Shown here: positions 1 to 8,285 of the stretch, piece by piece | Layout of the letters: each line of letters starts with the position of its first letter | How positions within the stretch are numbered: position 1 is the stretch's first letter | NCBI GenBank assembly: GCA_937864115.1 | Contig: CALMII010000005.1 | Coordinates: 62,001-126,000, forward strand | Source of the DNA: an uncultured Steroidobacter sp. | GTDB taxonomy: Bacteria; Pseudomonadota; Gammaproteobacteria; Steroidobacterales; Steroidobacteraceae | DNA length: 64,000 nucleotides | Reading direction: 5' to 3' | Made by a program: the position numbers and the translations under genes | Notes under the pieces: generated by a model | Database searches by the model: none | Told to the model about the DNA's origin: nothing | What the model saw: only the letters and a program-made list of their open reading frames with translations

Positions 1-1
1 C

Positions 2-79
2 TTCGATCGCCTGGTCATGTGCGCCGTCGGCGCGAAACACATCGACGAGGTAATCGCTTTTCCGTTCGAGAGAGCGTGA
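2..79 (+). CDS. 3' end of an unidentified gene
   Basis: An open frame enters from the left edge and ends at the TGA at 77-79. Only 25 residues are present, beginning FDRLVMCAVGAKHI and ending IAFPFERA. The stretch is too short for me to assign a family. It stops 15 bases before the preferred start of the next gene, so the two could be co-transcribed. Confidence 0.5.
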   Translation, partial: FDRLVMCAVGAKHIDEVIAFPFERA

Positions 80-94
80 CGAGAGGGCTTGGCC

Positions 95-634
95 ATGCAC
101 GAGTCGAGCATCAGCCGCGACCTGCCGAAACCGCAGTTCTATGCCGAACTGGCGCGCGAACTGCGTTCGCTGACTGCCGGTGAACCGGACGTCATTGCGA
201 ATCTCGCCAACGCATCTGCGCTGCTTTTCCATTCGCTGCCCGATCTCAACTGGGCGGGCTTCTATCTGCTGAAAGATGGCGAACTGGTGGTCGGCCCCTT
301 CCAGGGCAAACCTGCCTGCGTACGTATCGCGATGGGCAAAGGCGTCTGCGGGACGGCGGCCGCGCGGCGCGCCACCGTGCTCGTGCCGAACGTGCACGAG
401 TTTCCGGGCCACATCGCCTGCGACTCGGCGTCGAACTCGGAAATCGTCGTGCCGATGATTGCCGGTGACGAACTGGCGGGTGTGCTGGATATCGACAGCC
501 CGAAGCTGGGACGCTTCGATGCCGAGGATCAGGCGGGGCTGGAGGAGTTCGTGGCAGTGCTGATGGCTGCCGTCATTCGCTCTGGCTCTGCCTGTGGGGC
601 CGGCTTCAGCCGGCCCCCGGAACCGTCAGGCTGA
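95..634 (+). CDS. Free methionine-(R)-sulfoxide reductase (GAF domain)
   Basis: A 179-residue single GAF-domain protein of the fRMsr (YebR/MsrC) family. These cytosolic enzymes reduce free methionine-R-sulfoxide using thioredoxin. The motifs NWAGFYL, GPFQGKPAC, GKGVCGTAA, HIACDSASNSEIVVP and GVLDIDSP are present. Cysteines at about 75, 85 and 109 keep the 10- and 24-residue spacing of the three cysteines of E. coli fRMsr. I chose ATG 95 because GAGAGGG lies 7 bases upstream; a TTG at 89 is also in frame. The last 13 or so residues (CGAGFSRPPEPSG) are not family sequence. They are translated from the A/B palindromic repeat at 592-644, which has replaced the native end of the gene. Confidence 0.9.
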   Translation: MHESSISRDLPKPQFYAELARELRSLTAGEPDVIANLANASALLFHSLPDLNWAGFYLLKDGELVVGPFQGKPACVRIAMGKGVCGTAAARRATVLVPNVHEFPGHIACDSASNSEIVVPMIAGDELAGVLDIDSPKLGRFDAEDQAGLEEFVAVLMAAVIRSGSACGAGFSRPPEPSG

Positions 635-644
635 AGCCTGACCT
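592..644. repeat. A-B palindrome pair at the 3' end of the fRMsr gene
   Basis: CTGTGGGG is followed by GGCCGGCTTCAGCCGGCC (family A), a short spacer, TCAGGCTGAAGCCTGA (family B) and CCTACA. Both cores fold back on themselves. The element covers the last codons and the stop of the reductase gene and lies just before the 3' end of the convergent efp gene, so it could act as a two-way terminator. Confidence 0.85.
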
Positions 645-654
645 ACAAAAAGAA

Positions 655-1224
655 TCAGCCCTTCGCGCGCGCGATGTACTCGCCCGTCCGCGTATCGACA
701 CGAATCAGTTCACCTTCGTTGATGAACAGCGGCACGCGCACGACGGCGCCGGTCTCCAGCTCGGCCGGCTTGCCGCCGCCGGTGGCGGTGTCACCGCGCA
801 CACCCGGATCGGACTTCACGATCTTGAGTTCGACATGCGCCGGCGGGGTGACGTTGAGCGGCACGCCGTTCCACAGCATCACGACGCACTCCATGCCGTC
901 CTTCAGCCACTTCATGGTGTCGCCTACCGCTTCCTTGCCGGCGGTGTACTGCTCGAACGTGTCCGGCACCATGAAGTGCCAGAACTCGCCGTCGGCGTAG
1001 AGATACTGCATGTCCGTTTCGACGACGTCGGCGGCTTCCACCGTGTCGCCCGACTTGAACGTGCGTTCGATGGTGCGACCGGTCTTCAGGTTGCGCACGC
1101 GGACGCGATTGAAGGCCTGACCCTTGCCCGGCTTGACCATCTCGTTCTCGACGATCGAATACGGATCGTTCTCGAGAATGATCTTGACGCCCGACTTGAA
1201 CTCGTTGGTGGAAATGCTGCCCAT
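655..1224 (-). CDS. efp: Translation elongation factor P
   Basis: A 189-residue, three-domain EF-P that relieves ribosome stalling on polyproline stretches. The N-terminal KOW-like domain carries KPGKGQAF, which puts the modifiable lysine at residue 34 as in E. coli EF-P. The OB domains follow ([25 protein letters not shown]), and the C-terminal signature region reads [19 protein letters not shown]. The length matches the family. The divergent neighbour is epmB, the aminomutase that makes beta-lysine for EF-P Lys34. That pairing supports beta-lysylation here, although the ligase gene epmA is not in the window. Confidence 0.98.
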   Translation of the reverse strand: MGSISTNEFKSGVKIILENDPYSIVENEMVKPGKGQAFNRVRVRNLKTGRTIERTFKSGDTVEAADVVETDMQYLYADGEFWHFMVPDTFEQYTAGKEAVGDTMKWLKDGMECVVMLWNGVPLNVTPPAHVELKIVKSDPGVRGDTATGGGKPAELETGAVVRVPLFINEGELIRVDTRTGEYIARAKG

Positions 1225-1362
1225 GGAATGAGGTCGCCTGAGTCGATTGCTGAATTTCTTGACACTGTCATTGCCCGGGCATCGCAGCGTGTGACTGCAA
1301 AAAACCGATCTGCGAGAATCCGGCCCGCTTTAGGGGGCCCCAGGCCCGGAAAAAGGGCGCAG
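1225..1362. promoter_or_regulatory. Divergent efp/epmB intergenic region
   Basis: This 138-bp space must hold the promoters of both genes. It contains a TTGACA at 1259-1264 without a convincing -10 box at normal spacing, and a TGCCCGGGCA palindrome at about 1271-1280 that could bind a dimeric regulator. Neither is proved. Confidence 0.3.
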
Positions 1363-2415
1363 ATGATAGCCGCAAGCACACACACAGGCCAACTGGCAGG
1401 CCAGCACGGCGGCGAATGGCCGCGCCAGCGCTGGCAGCAGGCGCTGGCCGACGCCGTGTCCTCTGCCGCCGAGCTTTGTGAAATCCTCGGCCTGGATCCC
1501 GCGCTGGCCGTTCCGGCCTCCCGCGTCGAGGGATTTCCCCTGCGGGTGCCGCGGGGTTTCGTGGCCCGCATGCGACGCGGCGATCCTCGCGATCCCCTGC
1601 TCCTGCAGGTCCTGCCGACCGGCGCCGAATCCATGGCGGTCGCCGGCTTCGTGACCGATCCCGTCGGCGACAAGGCGAGCCGGGCGGGCACGGGCGTGCT
1701 GCACAAGTACCAGGGCCGCGCCCTGCTGATCGCGACGGGCGCGTGCGCCATTCATTGCCGCTACTGTTTTCGCCGCCACTTCCCCTATGCCGAGGATTCG
1801 GCGCTCGCCGACGGCTGGCGCGGCGCCATCGACCACCTGCAGTCGGATCCGTCCATCAGCGAAGTGATCCTGAGCGGCGGCGATCCGCTCAGCCTCAGCG
1901 ACCGGCGGCTCGCGCAGCTGACCGATACACTCCTGCGAGTGCCGCATGTTCGCCGCCTGCGCATCCATACGCGCCAGCCCATCGTCCTGCCGGAGCGCGT
2001 CGATGCCGGCCTGCTGAAGTGGCTGTCAGACCTGCCCCTACAGAAAGTGATGGTTCTGCATGCCAATCACGCCAACGAGATCGATGCGCAGGTCGCAGCC
2101 GCCTGCCGGGATCTGCTTGCATGCAATGTCACGCTGCTGAATCAGTCGGTCCTGCTCGCCGGCGTGAACGACTCCGTGGACGCACTGGCGCAGTTGAGCG
2201 AAGCACTGATGGCGATCAACGTGCTGCCCTACTACCTTCATCTGCTGGATCGCGTCCAGGGTGCGGCGCACTTCGAAGTCGACGAAGCCACCGCCCTGCG
2301 ACTGCACGCCGGACTGCTGGAACGCCTGCCCGGCTACCTGGTCCCGCGTCTGGTCAGGGAAGTCCCGGGCGCGCCATCCAAGACGCCCGTCACGTTCGCC
2401 GGCGGGGGTTGCTGA
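1363..2415 (+). CDS. epmB: EF-P beta-lysylation protein EpmB (lysine 2,3-aminomutase)
   Basis: A 350-residue radical-SAM, PLP-dependent lysine 2,3-aminomutase. Family knowledge: it converts L-alpha-lysine to R-beta-lysine, which EpmA attaches to EF-P Lys34. The 4Fe-4S motif is CAIHCRYC, with cysteines at about 128, 132 and 135. Other conserved pieces are EVILSGGDPL, RIHTRQPIVLP, LLNQSVLLAGVND and YYLHLLDRVQGAAHFEV. The open frame extends upstream to 835 only as a shadow of efp. ATG 1363 was chosen because AAAAGGGCGC precedes it and the family begins there. It is transcribed away from efp across a 138-bp intergenic region. Confidence 0.95.
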   Translation: MIAASTHTGQLAGQHGGEWPRQRWQQALADAVSSAAELCEILGLDPALAVPASRVEGFPLRVPRGFVARMRRGDPRDPLLLQVLPTGAESMAVAGFVTDPVGDKASRAGTGVLHKYQGRALLIATGACAIHCRYCFRRHFPYAEDSALADGWRGAIDHLQSDPSISEVILSGGDPLSLSDRRLAQLTDTLLRVPHVRRLRIHTRQPIVLPERVDAGLLKWLSDLPLQKVMVLHANHANEIDAQVAAACRDLLACNVTLLNQSVLLAGVNDSVDALAQLSEALMAINVLPYYLHLLDRVQGAAHFEVDEATALRLHAGLLERLPGYLVPRLVREVPGAPSKTPVTFAGGGC

Positions 2416-2459
2416 GACAATCGGGGAGTTGGTCGAAGCCCATTTCGCTGGAGTTCCGC

Positions 2460-4511
2460 TTGGCCGAGCAAGCCGCCATTCCTCTGATCGTCCTGACCCG
2501 TCATCAGGACAATGTCGAGGCCCTCAACAGCACGCTGCGCAATGCGGGCCTCGCCGCGCACTGCAGCTGGATCCGCGAACTCAACGATCTGGGCGACGCC
2601 CTTGCGCAGATCAATCCGCACCTGCTCGTCGCCTTCGTCGGACCGGACGCGTCCGACACCGCGAAGGTGATGTCCGTCGCCACGCAGTTCGGCAACGGCA
2701 CGCCGGTGATCATCGCGCGCGATCAGGTCGACGAAGACATCATGGCGGCCGCCATGCAGCAGGGCGCCCGCGACGTCGTCACCCTGCGCAATCCGGTGCG
2801 ACTGCAGGCCGTGGTTTCACGCGAAGTCGAGGCGCATCGCCAGGCGCGCTCGCTGAACAACACACTGCATTCCGCGCGCGAATACCGCGCGCAGCTCAAG
2901 TCCTTCATGGCCGGTTCGGCCGATGCGATCGCCTACGTGCAGGAAGGCATCCTGGTGGATGCCAATCCGGCGTGGATCGAGCTGTATGGTCACGCCGCCG
3001 CGGACATGATGATCGGCATGCCGTTGATGGACATCTTCGATCCCTCCGCCCACACCGCCATCAAGGGCGCACTGGTGGCCTGCATGCAGGGCAAGTGGTC
3101 GGACCATTCGCTGCGCGCCTCCGCGTTGCTCAATGACGGCAGCTCGGTGCCGCTCGACATCGAACTCACCATCGCCGAGTTCGACGGTGATCCGGCCGTC
3201 CGCCTGTGCGTGCCTTCGCAGAAGAAGGACGCCGGCAATCTCGACGAACAGCTCACCGACGCCCTCGAACACGACGCCGCCACCGGCACGCTGCAGCGCA
3301 AGTTCTTCGTGCAATGGCTGAAGGAATCCCTCGCCCACCCGATCAAGGCGGGCGTGCGCCATCTCGTTTCGATCCAGCCGGATCGGCTCGATGCCCTGGC
3401 CGACGATGTCGGTCCGCTCAGCTTCGAAGAGTTCATCGGCCAGTTCGCCGGCATCATCAACGAAGTGCGCCAGCCCAACGACCTGGTCGGCCGCTTCGGT
3501 GACGGCAACTTCATGCTGTTGATGGAACGCGGCACCACGCGCGACATAGAGACCTGGGCGCGCCAGCTCATTCAGAAGGTCGCCACGCAGGTATTGCGCG
3601 TCGGCGACAAGCAGATCTCGTGCACCTGTACGGTCGGCATCGGCATGATCGACCCGCGCCAGCCGGATGCGGCCGCCTCGATCAACGACGCCATCGCCGC
3701 ACGCCTCAACGGTCACGAAGCCGGCGGCAATCGCGTGCACCTGATCGATCATCTCGAAGAAGACACGCGCCAGCAGGCGGCCGATGAAATCTGGGTGAAG
3801 CGCATCAAGGCCGCGCTGATGGAGAACCGTTTCCGGCTCATGCAGCAGCCGGTCGCAAGCCTGCTGGGCGGCGAGCGCGGCATGTACGACGTGCTGGTGC
3901 GCATGATCGACGAGCAGGGCCAGGAAGTCCTGCCCGGCGAATTCATCGCCGCCGCCGAACGCAACGACCTGATGAAGAACATCGATCGCTGGATCATCGG
4001 CGCGGCCATGTCGGTGTGCGGCAGCCGCAAGATCGACCGACTGTTCGTGCGCCTGTCGAAAGACTCGATGCGCGACAAGTCCCTGCTGCAGTGGCTGGCG
4101 AACCAGCTCAAGGCCACGCGCATCGATCCGTCGCACATCGTGTTCCAGATCAGCGAACAGAACGCGACCGAATATCTCGCCGACACCGCCGAACTCGCCG
4201 CTGGCCTGCGCAAGGCGGGATTCCAGTTCGCCATCGAACACTTCGGCACCGGCCGCGATCCGCAGCGCCTGCTCGCCCACCTGCCGCTGAACTTCGTGAA
4301 GATCGACGGCACCCTGATGCAGGGTCTCGCGGTCGACCAGGGGCAGCAGCAGAAAGTGCGCGACTTCGTCGATCAGGCCCGCGGCCGCAGCATCAGCACG
4401 ATTGCCGAACGCGTCGAAGACGCGAACACCATGGCGGTGTTGTGGCAGCTCGGCATCGAGTTCATTCAGGGGTATTTCGTGAATGAACCCGAGCAGGTGG
4501 TGATGGGGTGA
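2460..4511 (+). CDS. FimX-like REC/PAS/degenerate GGDEF/degenerate EAL regulator
   Basis: A 683-residue cytoplasmic protein with four parts: a receiver-like domain (about 1-125) without the usual phospho-acceptor motif, a PAS domain (about 145-255), a GGDEF domain (about 270-420) whose signature reads GRFGDGNF, and an EAL domain (about 440-680) whose signature reads YDVLVRM. Both active sites are therefore degenerate. The order, the length and the DVL (EVL-like) EAL variant match Pseudomonas and Xanthomonas FimX. FimX binds c-di-GMP through EAL and controls type IV pilus assembly with PilZ and PilB. I chose TTG 2460 because GGAG lies 7 bases upstream; the longer frame runs into epmB. No pilus gene is visible nearby, so the pilus role rests on family likeness. 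Confidence 0.8.
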   Translation: MAEQAAIPLIVLTRHQDNVEALNSTLRNAGLAAHCSWIRELNDLGDALAQINPHLLVAFVGPDASDTAKVMSVATQFGNGTPVIIARDQVDEDIMAAAMQQGARDVVTLRNPVRLQAVVSREVEAHRQARSLNNTLHSAREYRAQLKSFMAGSADAIAYVQEGILVDANPAWIELYGHAAADMMIGMPLMDIFDPSAHTAIKGALVACMQGKWSDHSLRASALLNDGSSVPLDIELTIAEFDGDPAVRLCVPSQKKDAGNLDEQLTDALEHDAATGTLQRKFFVQWLKESLAHPIKAGVRHLVSIQPDRLDALADDVGPLSFEEFIGQFAGIINEVRQPNDLVGRFGDGNFMLLMERGTTRDIETWARQLIQKVATQVLRVGDKQISCTCTVGIGMIDPRQPDAAASINDAIAARLNGHEAGGNRVHLIDHLEEDTRQQAADEIWVKRIKAALMENRFRLMQQPVASLLGGERGMYDVLVRMIDEQGQEVLPGEFIAAAERNDLMKNIDRWIIGAAMSVCGSRKIDRLFVRLSKDSMRDKSLLQWLANQLKATRIDPSHIVFQISEQNATEYLADTAELAAGLRKAGFQFAIEHFGTGRDPQRLLAHLPLNFVKIDGTLMQGLAVDQGQQQKVRDFVDQARGRSISTIAERVEDANTMAVLWQLGIEFIQGYFVNEPEQVVMG

Positions 4512-4545
4512 ACCTGCCAGCCGGCCGATACCCGGCATCGGGCAA

Positions 4546-5493
4546 TCAGCCCTCGAACACCTGCTCCAGCCGTTCGGCAAACAGCACGCGCTCGGCCCAG
4601 ACAGCCAGTTCGCTTTCGGTGGCGGTTTGCAGATGCCGTTCGATGGCAGCGGGCAAGGGGCCGAATCTGGCCTGCAACTGGCGGCGCAGGAAATTGGTCT
4701 GGCCTTCGATTTTTCCCTCGGCCCTGCCTTGCGCCCTGGACTCGGCCTTCTCCGTCACTTCGTCATGCAGCGCGCGTTCGCGGACGAACGCCTGATGGCG
4801 AACCAGATCCTCGCCGGACAGGGTCTGTAAGCGCTCACGGGCTTTCCGGATTGCGGGGCGGTCGATGCGCTGCATGATGGCCTCCTCCTGCCAGTGCTTG
4901 AAGTACGCGATCCAGTCTGCCAGAGCGCCCCGGGCTTGGGAACGCAGCCGGTCGGCCTTCGGCAGTTCGATCAAATACAGTTGCAGCCGGCGGTCCAGCC
5001 GCACTTCGGGATAGCGGCGATCACGCAGTTCGAACGCCCAGCAGGCCTGACTCTCCTCGAACAGATCGAAATCCATCAGGTGAATGCCGACCACCGGCTG
5101 CACTTCGGTGTAGCTCTCGCCGGCCTGCAACTGCCGGCCCAGGGTGCGTGCCAGGTAGTAGAGGCTGCGCGAGGACCAGCCGGCGTGGACGCGGGTCTGC
5201 ATTTCGATGTTGAACATCTGCCCGTCGATGTCGCGGGCGAGGATGTCCAGCACGATGAACTTGCCGCTCAGTTCTTCCGGGGCGATCTGCGGATTGAGGA
5301 TCTGCAATTCGACGATGGGCGGCTCGTCGCTGCGCACGGCGTTGATCAGGTCGGCCAGCAGGTCCGGCGCCTCGGCGAACAGGCGCTTGAAGACGACGTC
5401 GAGCTTGGGATCGAGCAGGGATGGGTCGGGCATGCGTACGTCCGTGTACGTGATGGTCGGGGCGGCAGGCGTCACTGTGACGTCGAATCTCAT
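4546..5493 (-). CDS. Rpn family recombination-promoting nuclease/putative transposase
   Basis: About 315 residues. The first two-thirds fit the Rpn/PDDEXK-like fold, with LLDPKLDVVFKRLF near the start and a catalytic stretch LDILARDIDGQMFNIEMQ of the type that carries the D...ExQ residues. The C-terminal part is charged and helical (EKAESRAQGRAEGKIEGQ), as in many Rpn proteins. E. coli Rpn proteins cut DNA and raise RecA-independent recombination. The start is uncertain: ATG 5493 (MRFDVTV) and ATG 5433 (MPDPSLL) are both possible and neither has a strong ribosome site. It is a lone gene with no transposon ends nearby, convergent with the FimX-like gene. Confidence 0.8.
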   Translation of the reverse strand: MRFDVTVTPAAPTITYTDVRMPDPSLLDPKLDVVFKRLFAEAPDLLADLINAVRSDEPPIVELQILNPQIAPEELSGKFIVLDILARDIDGQMFNIEMQTRVHAGWSSRSLYYLARTLGRQLQAGESYTEVQPVVGIHLMDFDLFEESQACWAFELRDRRYPEVRLDRRLQLYLIELPKADRLRSQARGALADWIAYFKHWQEEAIMQRIDRPAIRKARERLQTLSGEDLVRHQAFVRERALHDEVTEKAESRAQGRAEGKIEGQTNFLRRQLQARFGPLPAAIERHLQTATESELAVWAERVLFAERLEQVFEG

Positions 5494-5696
5494 GCTGTGT
5501 CGCTGCATTTGCGGGTGAAATCGGCAGATTTTCATCTGCCTGACGTGCGCGGCTTCGGGCGTAGAACGGCCTCGCCCGCTCGGTCGAGATCGAAACGGCC
5601 GTGCCGGGCGCGCCTGCGCTGTCACACTCGCTGCCCTCACCGGCTTATGCCCTTCGACGGGGCAATGGCTGCCCCACCGAGACCGAGGAGAAGTCC

Positions 5697-6530
5697 GTGG
5701 ACATCATCGCGACCATTCAAGAAGCGCTGCGCATCGGCCGCGCGCACAAGTCTCTCTGGCTGTTCGGCCTCTGGGTCGGCTTCGGCACGCTGGGCGGCGG
5801 AGGCCGCGGGGGCGACAGCGCGCAGGCGCCGGTTGCGGTTGCTCCGCCCGAACCCGGCATCGTGCTCCCGCTGGTGTTCATCGGTCTCGCGGTCATCATC
5901 GGGCTCGTCATTCTGAAGTTCGTGAGCACGGGCGCGCTGATCGAGGGCGTGAAGCGGGCGCGCCGCAATGCTTCGCTGACGGTGCGCGAGGGGTTTCGCG
6001 AGGGTTGGGCACATTGCGGCGTGCTGTTTCGAATCGCCGTGCTGTACTTCGTCGCGAATCTCGTCAGCGTCGTGTTGCTCGCAGGGCCTGCAGTCCTCGC
6101 CGGCCGGCTCTTCGGCGACGGCCCCACGCACTTCATCGCGGTCGCTCTCGCCGTCATCGTCGGCGTGCCCTGGCTCGTGACGCTGTACCTGTGGCGAGCA
6201 TTCGCCGAGCGCATTGCCGTGTTCGAGAACCGTCAGGCAATGGACGCGATACGCAAAGCGCGGCTGTTTCTGCACGGCCGCGTGCGGCTCGGTCTCAAGC
6301 TGCTCGTTGCGTCCTTTCTCGGCGTGCTATTCATCGGCGTGACGGGCCTCGCCATCGGCGTTCCCGTCGTGGCACTCCTCGTTGCCTCCTCCGCGCTCTG
6401 GGGCGTCATCGGCGCCGTGGCGCTCGGCGTGCCGACATTGCTGCCGGTGTTCTTCATCGTCATCGCGTTGATCGGCATCATGACGTCCTCGGTCTGGACG
6501 ATCGGCTACCTGACGCAGGTGGAATCATGA
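5697..6530 (+). CDS. Multipass membrane protein, first gene of a sigma-factor operon
   Basis: A 277-residue integral membrane protein with about six hydrophobic segments, for example VFIGLAVIIGLVILKFV, FIAVALAVIVGVPWLVTLYL and a long C-terminal hydrophobic tract. A glycine-rich loop (GTLGGGGRGGD) follows the first segment. GTG 5697 is preceded by GAGGAG 6 bases upstream. Its stop overlaps the start of the ECF sigma gene in ATGA, so the two are translationally coupled. I do not recognise a named family. A sensing or anti-sigma role is possible from context only. Confidence 0.75.
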   Translation: MDIIATIQEALRIGRAHKSLWLFGLWVGFGTLGGGGRGGDSAQAPVAVAPPEPGIVLPLVFIGLAVIIGLVILKFVSTGALIEGVKRARRNASLTVREGFREGWAHCGVLFRIAVLYFVANLVSVVLLAGPAVLAGRLFGDGPTHFIAVALAVIVGVPWLVTLYLWRAFAERIAVFENRQAMDAIRKARLFLHGRVRLGLKLLVASFLGVLFIGVTGLAIGVPVVALLVASSALWGVIGAVALGVPTLLPVFFIVIALIGIMTSSVWTIGYLTQVES

Positions 6531-7195
6531 TGCTGAGCGGCACCCTCGGCACGGTGTTTTCAGCGTCGTGGCTGTCGTCGCTGCTGAAGGCGCTGTCGGC
6601 GTTGTCCGGCGCCGAGGCCGAACCGCTCGACGAGCCTGCCGTACTGCGGCTCGTCGAACTGGCGCGCTCCGGCGATCGTGCGGCGCGCCAGCGTCTCTAT
6701 CGGCATCACGTCGACCGCGTGTTCCGCACCGTGCGCGGGTTGCTGCGCTCCGACGCCGAGGCCGAGGACGTCACGCAGGACGCCATGTTGATTGCGTTGA
6801 CTTCGCTCAAGCGCTATTCGCCGCGCTCCGGCACTCCGTTCGCCGCCTGGCTGACGGCGATTGCCGTCAATACGGCACGCCGCCGCTTCCGCCGGCGCCG
6901 CCCCGAGATCACGGCGACCGGCGAACTGCCCGACGTGCCGGCGGCGGAAACCGATCCCGGCGACGACATCGACAGTGCGAAACAACGCGCCGCACTGCTT
7001 CGCGCCGTGGCGGAGCTCGAGCCGCGCGAGCGCGAGATCGTCAGCCTGCGCTACGGCGCGGAGCTGACAGCCGCCGAAATCGCAGCGCAGTTCCGCATGA
7101 AGCCCGCGAACGTGCGCAAGATCCTGGAGCGGGCGCGCAACCGCCTCGGCGAACGTGTCGATGCGATCATGAAATCAACCGGAGTATCGGCATGA
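6527..7195 (+). CDS. ECF-type RNA polymerase sigma factor
   Basis: A 222-residue sigma-70 family factor. Region 2 is at about 65-120 (AEAEDVTQDAMLIALTSL, then FAAWLTAIAVNTARRRF). Region 4 is at about 155-205 (LEPREREIVSLRYGAELTA, then AEIAAQFRMKPANVRKIL). An N-terminal extension of roughly 35 residues precedes region 2. It overlaps the membrane-protein gene before it and the small membrane protein after it by 4 nt each, so the three genes form one operon and the flanking membrane proteins are candidate regulators. Confidence 0.92.
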   Translation: MMLSGTLGTVFSASWLSSLLKALSALSGAEAEPLDEPAVLRLVELARSGDRAARQRLYRHHVDRVFRTVRGLLRSDAEAEDVTQDAMLIALTSLKRYSPRSGTPFAAWLTAIAVNTARRRFRRRRPEITATGELPDVPAAETDPGDDIDSAKQRAALLRAVAELEPREREIVSLRYGAELTAAEIAAQFRMKPANVRKILERARNRLGERVDAIMKSTGVSA

Positions 7196-7431
7196 ACGAA
7201 ACAGATCTCGCTGCGCTGTGGTCGCAGCTCGGGCCGGACTCGCGCCGGCGCGCGCGAATCGAGACACGCGTGTTCGAGTGGATCGAGGCGGGCGAAACGT
7301 CGCTGGCTGGCGAATGGTTCGGGTGGCTCAAGGTCGAACCCATCGCGGGCCTCGCGCTCGCCGCCGTCGGCGCCATGTCGCTCACCGTATTGACGCCGGT
7401 CGGCTGGATCACGGCGCTGGTCCTGGGCTGA
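7192..7431 (+). CDS. Small membrane protein coupled to the ECF sigma gene
   Basis: A 79-residue protein with a charged N-terminal half (MNETDLAALWSQLGPDSRRR) and a hydrophobic C-terminal half containing IAGLALAAVGAMSL and VGWITALVLG. It starts at ATG 7192 in an ATGA overlap with the sigma gene stop. Size, topology and coupling fit a minimal anti-sigma factor or sigma-associated membrane peptide. I know no family match and no zinc-binding motif is visible. Confidence 0.7.
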   Translation: MNETDLAALWSQLGPDSRRRARIETRVFEWIEAGETSLAGEWFGWLKVEPIAGLALAAVGAMSLTVLTPVGWITALVLG

Positions 7432-7542
7432 GCGGCAGATTGAAACTCTGCGTTGGATACGGCGATCACAGAGTCCGCCATGCAGATCATGCGTGCGAAT
7501 TGAAATTCCCGTCCGCCCTATCTATCCCCCAAAGGCACACTT

Positions 7543-8151
7543 TCAATCGGGTTTCCCGCCGCTTGCCCGCGCGTCGCCTTCCAGCATCGCGAGCGCATCG
7601 ATCTCGCGCTGCCATTGCGCCGCCCGAGCGCGCCCTTGAATCACGAGAACGACGTACAGGAATGCGAAGCAGCCGATCAGGGCGATCGGAATCGACCAGT
7701 CCGGTTGGGCTCGCGAATACACCACGCCAAGAGAGAACAACACGAAGCCGGGAATCGCGAGGCCAATGCCCCACGGCCACGACAGCACGATGTCGCGTTG
7801 CCGTTCGAGTTGCCGGCGATGATGCGCGACGCATGCCTGCGCGCCATCCTCCCATGGGTTCTCTTCCCGTTGGATGAAGCCGAATCGATACAACCCGTGC
7901 ATGCAGTAGATCGCCCATGCAGCCATCAACGCAGCACCCAGGCGCAGCAGCAGGTTCGAGACCATCAGCACGGCGCCGCCGCAGCCAGCCAGCACCAGCG
8001 CGAAACTCACGTAATCGCGAAAATTGCGACGACGAATCTCCTTCTCGAACTGTTCCATCCGCGCGCGAAGCTGTGCCGCAGACAGATGCAACGGATGAGT
8101 GACCTGGCCGGCCCAGATCGCTTGCAGCGTGCGCGTGCCGTCCTCTGTCAT
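7543..8151 (-). CDS. Membrane protein downstream of a broken sigma gene
   Basis: A 202-residue protein. The N-terminal cytoplasmic part contains LSAAQLRARMEQFEKEIRRR, followed by hydrophobic segments around 50-75, 75-95, 125-145 and 150-170. GAGGAG lies 7 bases before ATG 8151, inside the end of the sigma remnant, and the ATG overlaps the sigma stop in ATGA. In related operons this slot holds the anti-sigma or a membrane partner. Its sigma gene is now truncated, so it may be an orphan expressed from an unknown promoter. Confidence 0.75.
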   Translation of the reverse strand: MTEDGTRTLQAIWAGQVTHPLHLSAAQLRARMEQFEKEIRRRNFRDYVSFALVLAGCGGAVLMVSNLLLRLGAALMAAWAIYCMHGLYRFGFIQREENPWEDGAQACVAHHRRQLERQRDIVLSWPWGIGLAIPGFVLFSLGVVYSRAQPDWSIPIALIGCFAFLYVVLVIQGRARAAQWQREIDALAMLEGDARASGGKPD

Positions 8152-8285
8152 TTTGACGCTCCTCGGAAATGCTGTTGCAGGATCTTTCGGGTGCGATGAA
8201 TTTTCTGCGCGACGTTGTTGGGTGAGAGGCCGATCACGTCGGCAATCTCGGCCGATTCGAAGCCTTCGAGGTGCAGCAGCATGAT
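8148..8285 (-). pseudogene. 3' remnant of an ECF sigma factor (region 4 only)
   Basis: Forty-five codons remain, from IMLLHLEGFESAEIADVI through GLSPNNVAQKIHRTRKIL to the stop. This is a normal sigma region 4 helix-turn-helix, but regions 2 and 3 are missing. Reading upstream on the same strand, the frame passes directly into TonB-receptor sequence at about 8286-8288. The simplest reading is a deletion that joined the front of a receptor gene to the back of a sigma gene. Confidence 0.85.

Noticed and set aside
1259-1290. TTGACA as a sigma-70 promoter for epmB
   Set aside because: No acceptable -10 hexamer lies 16-18 bases downstream. It is kept only as a remark on the intergenic region.
2817-4580. 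587-residue open frame on the minus strand
   Set aside because: It is the antisense shadow of the FimX-like gene. No motif, and the real gene has a full domain order.
4546-5493. Rpn gene as evidence of an active transposon
   Set aside because: Rpn proteins are called putative transposases, but no terminal repeats or other mobility genes flank it.
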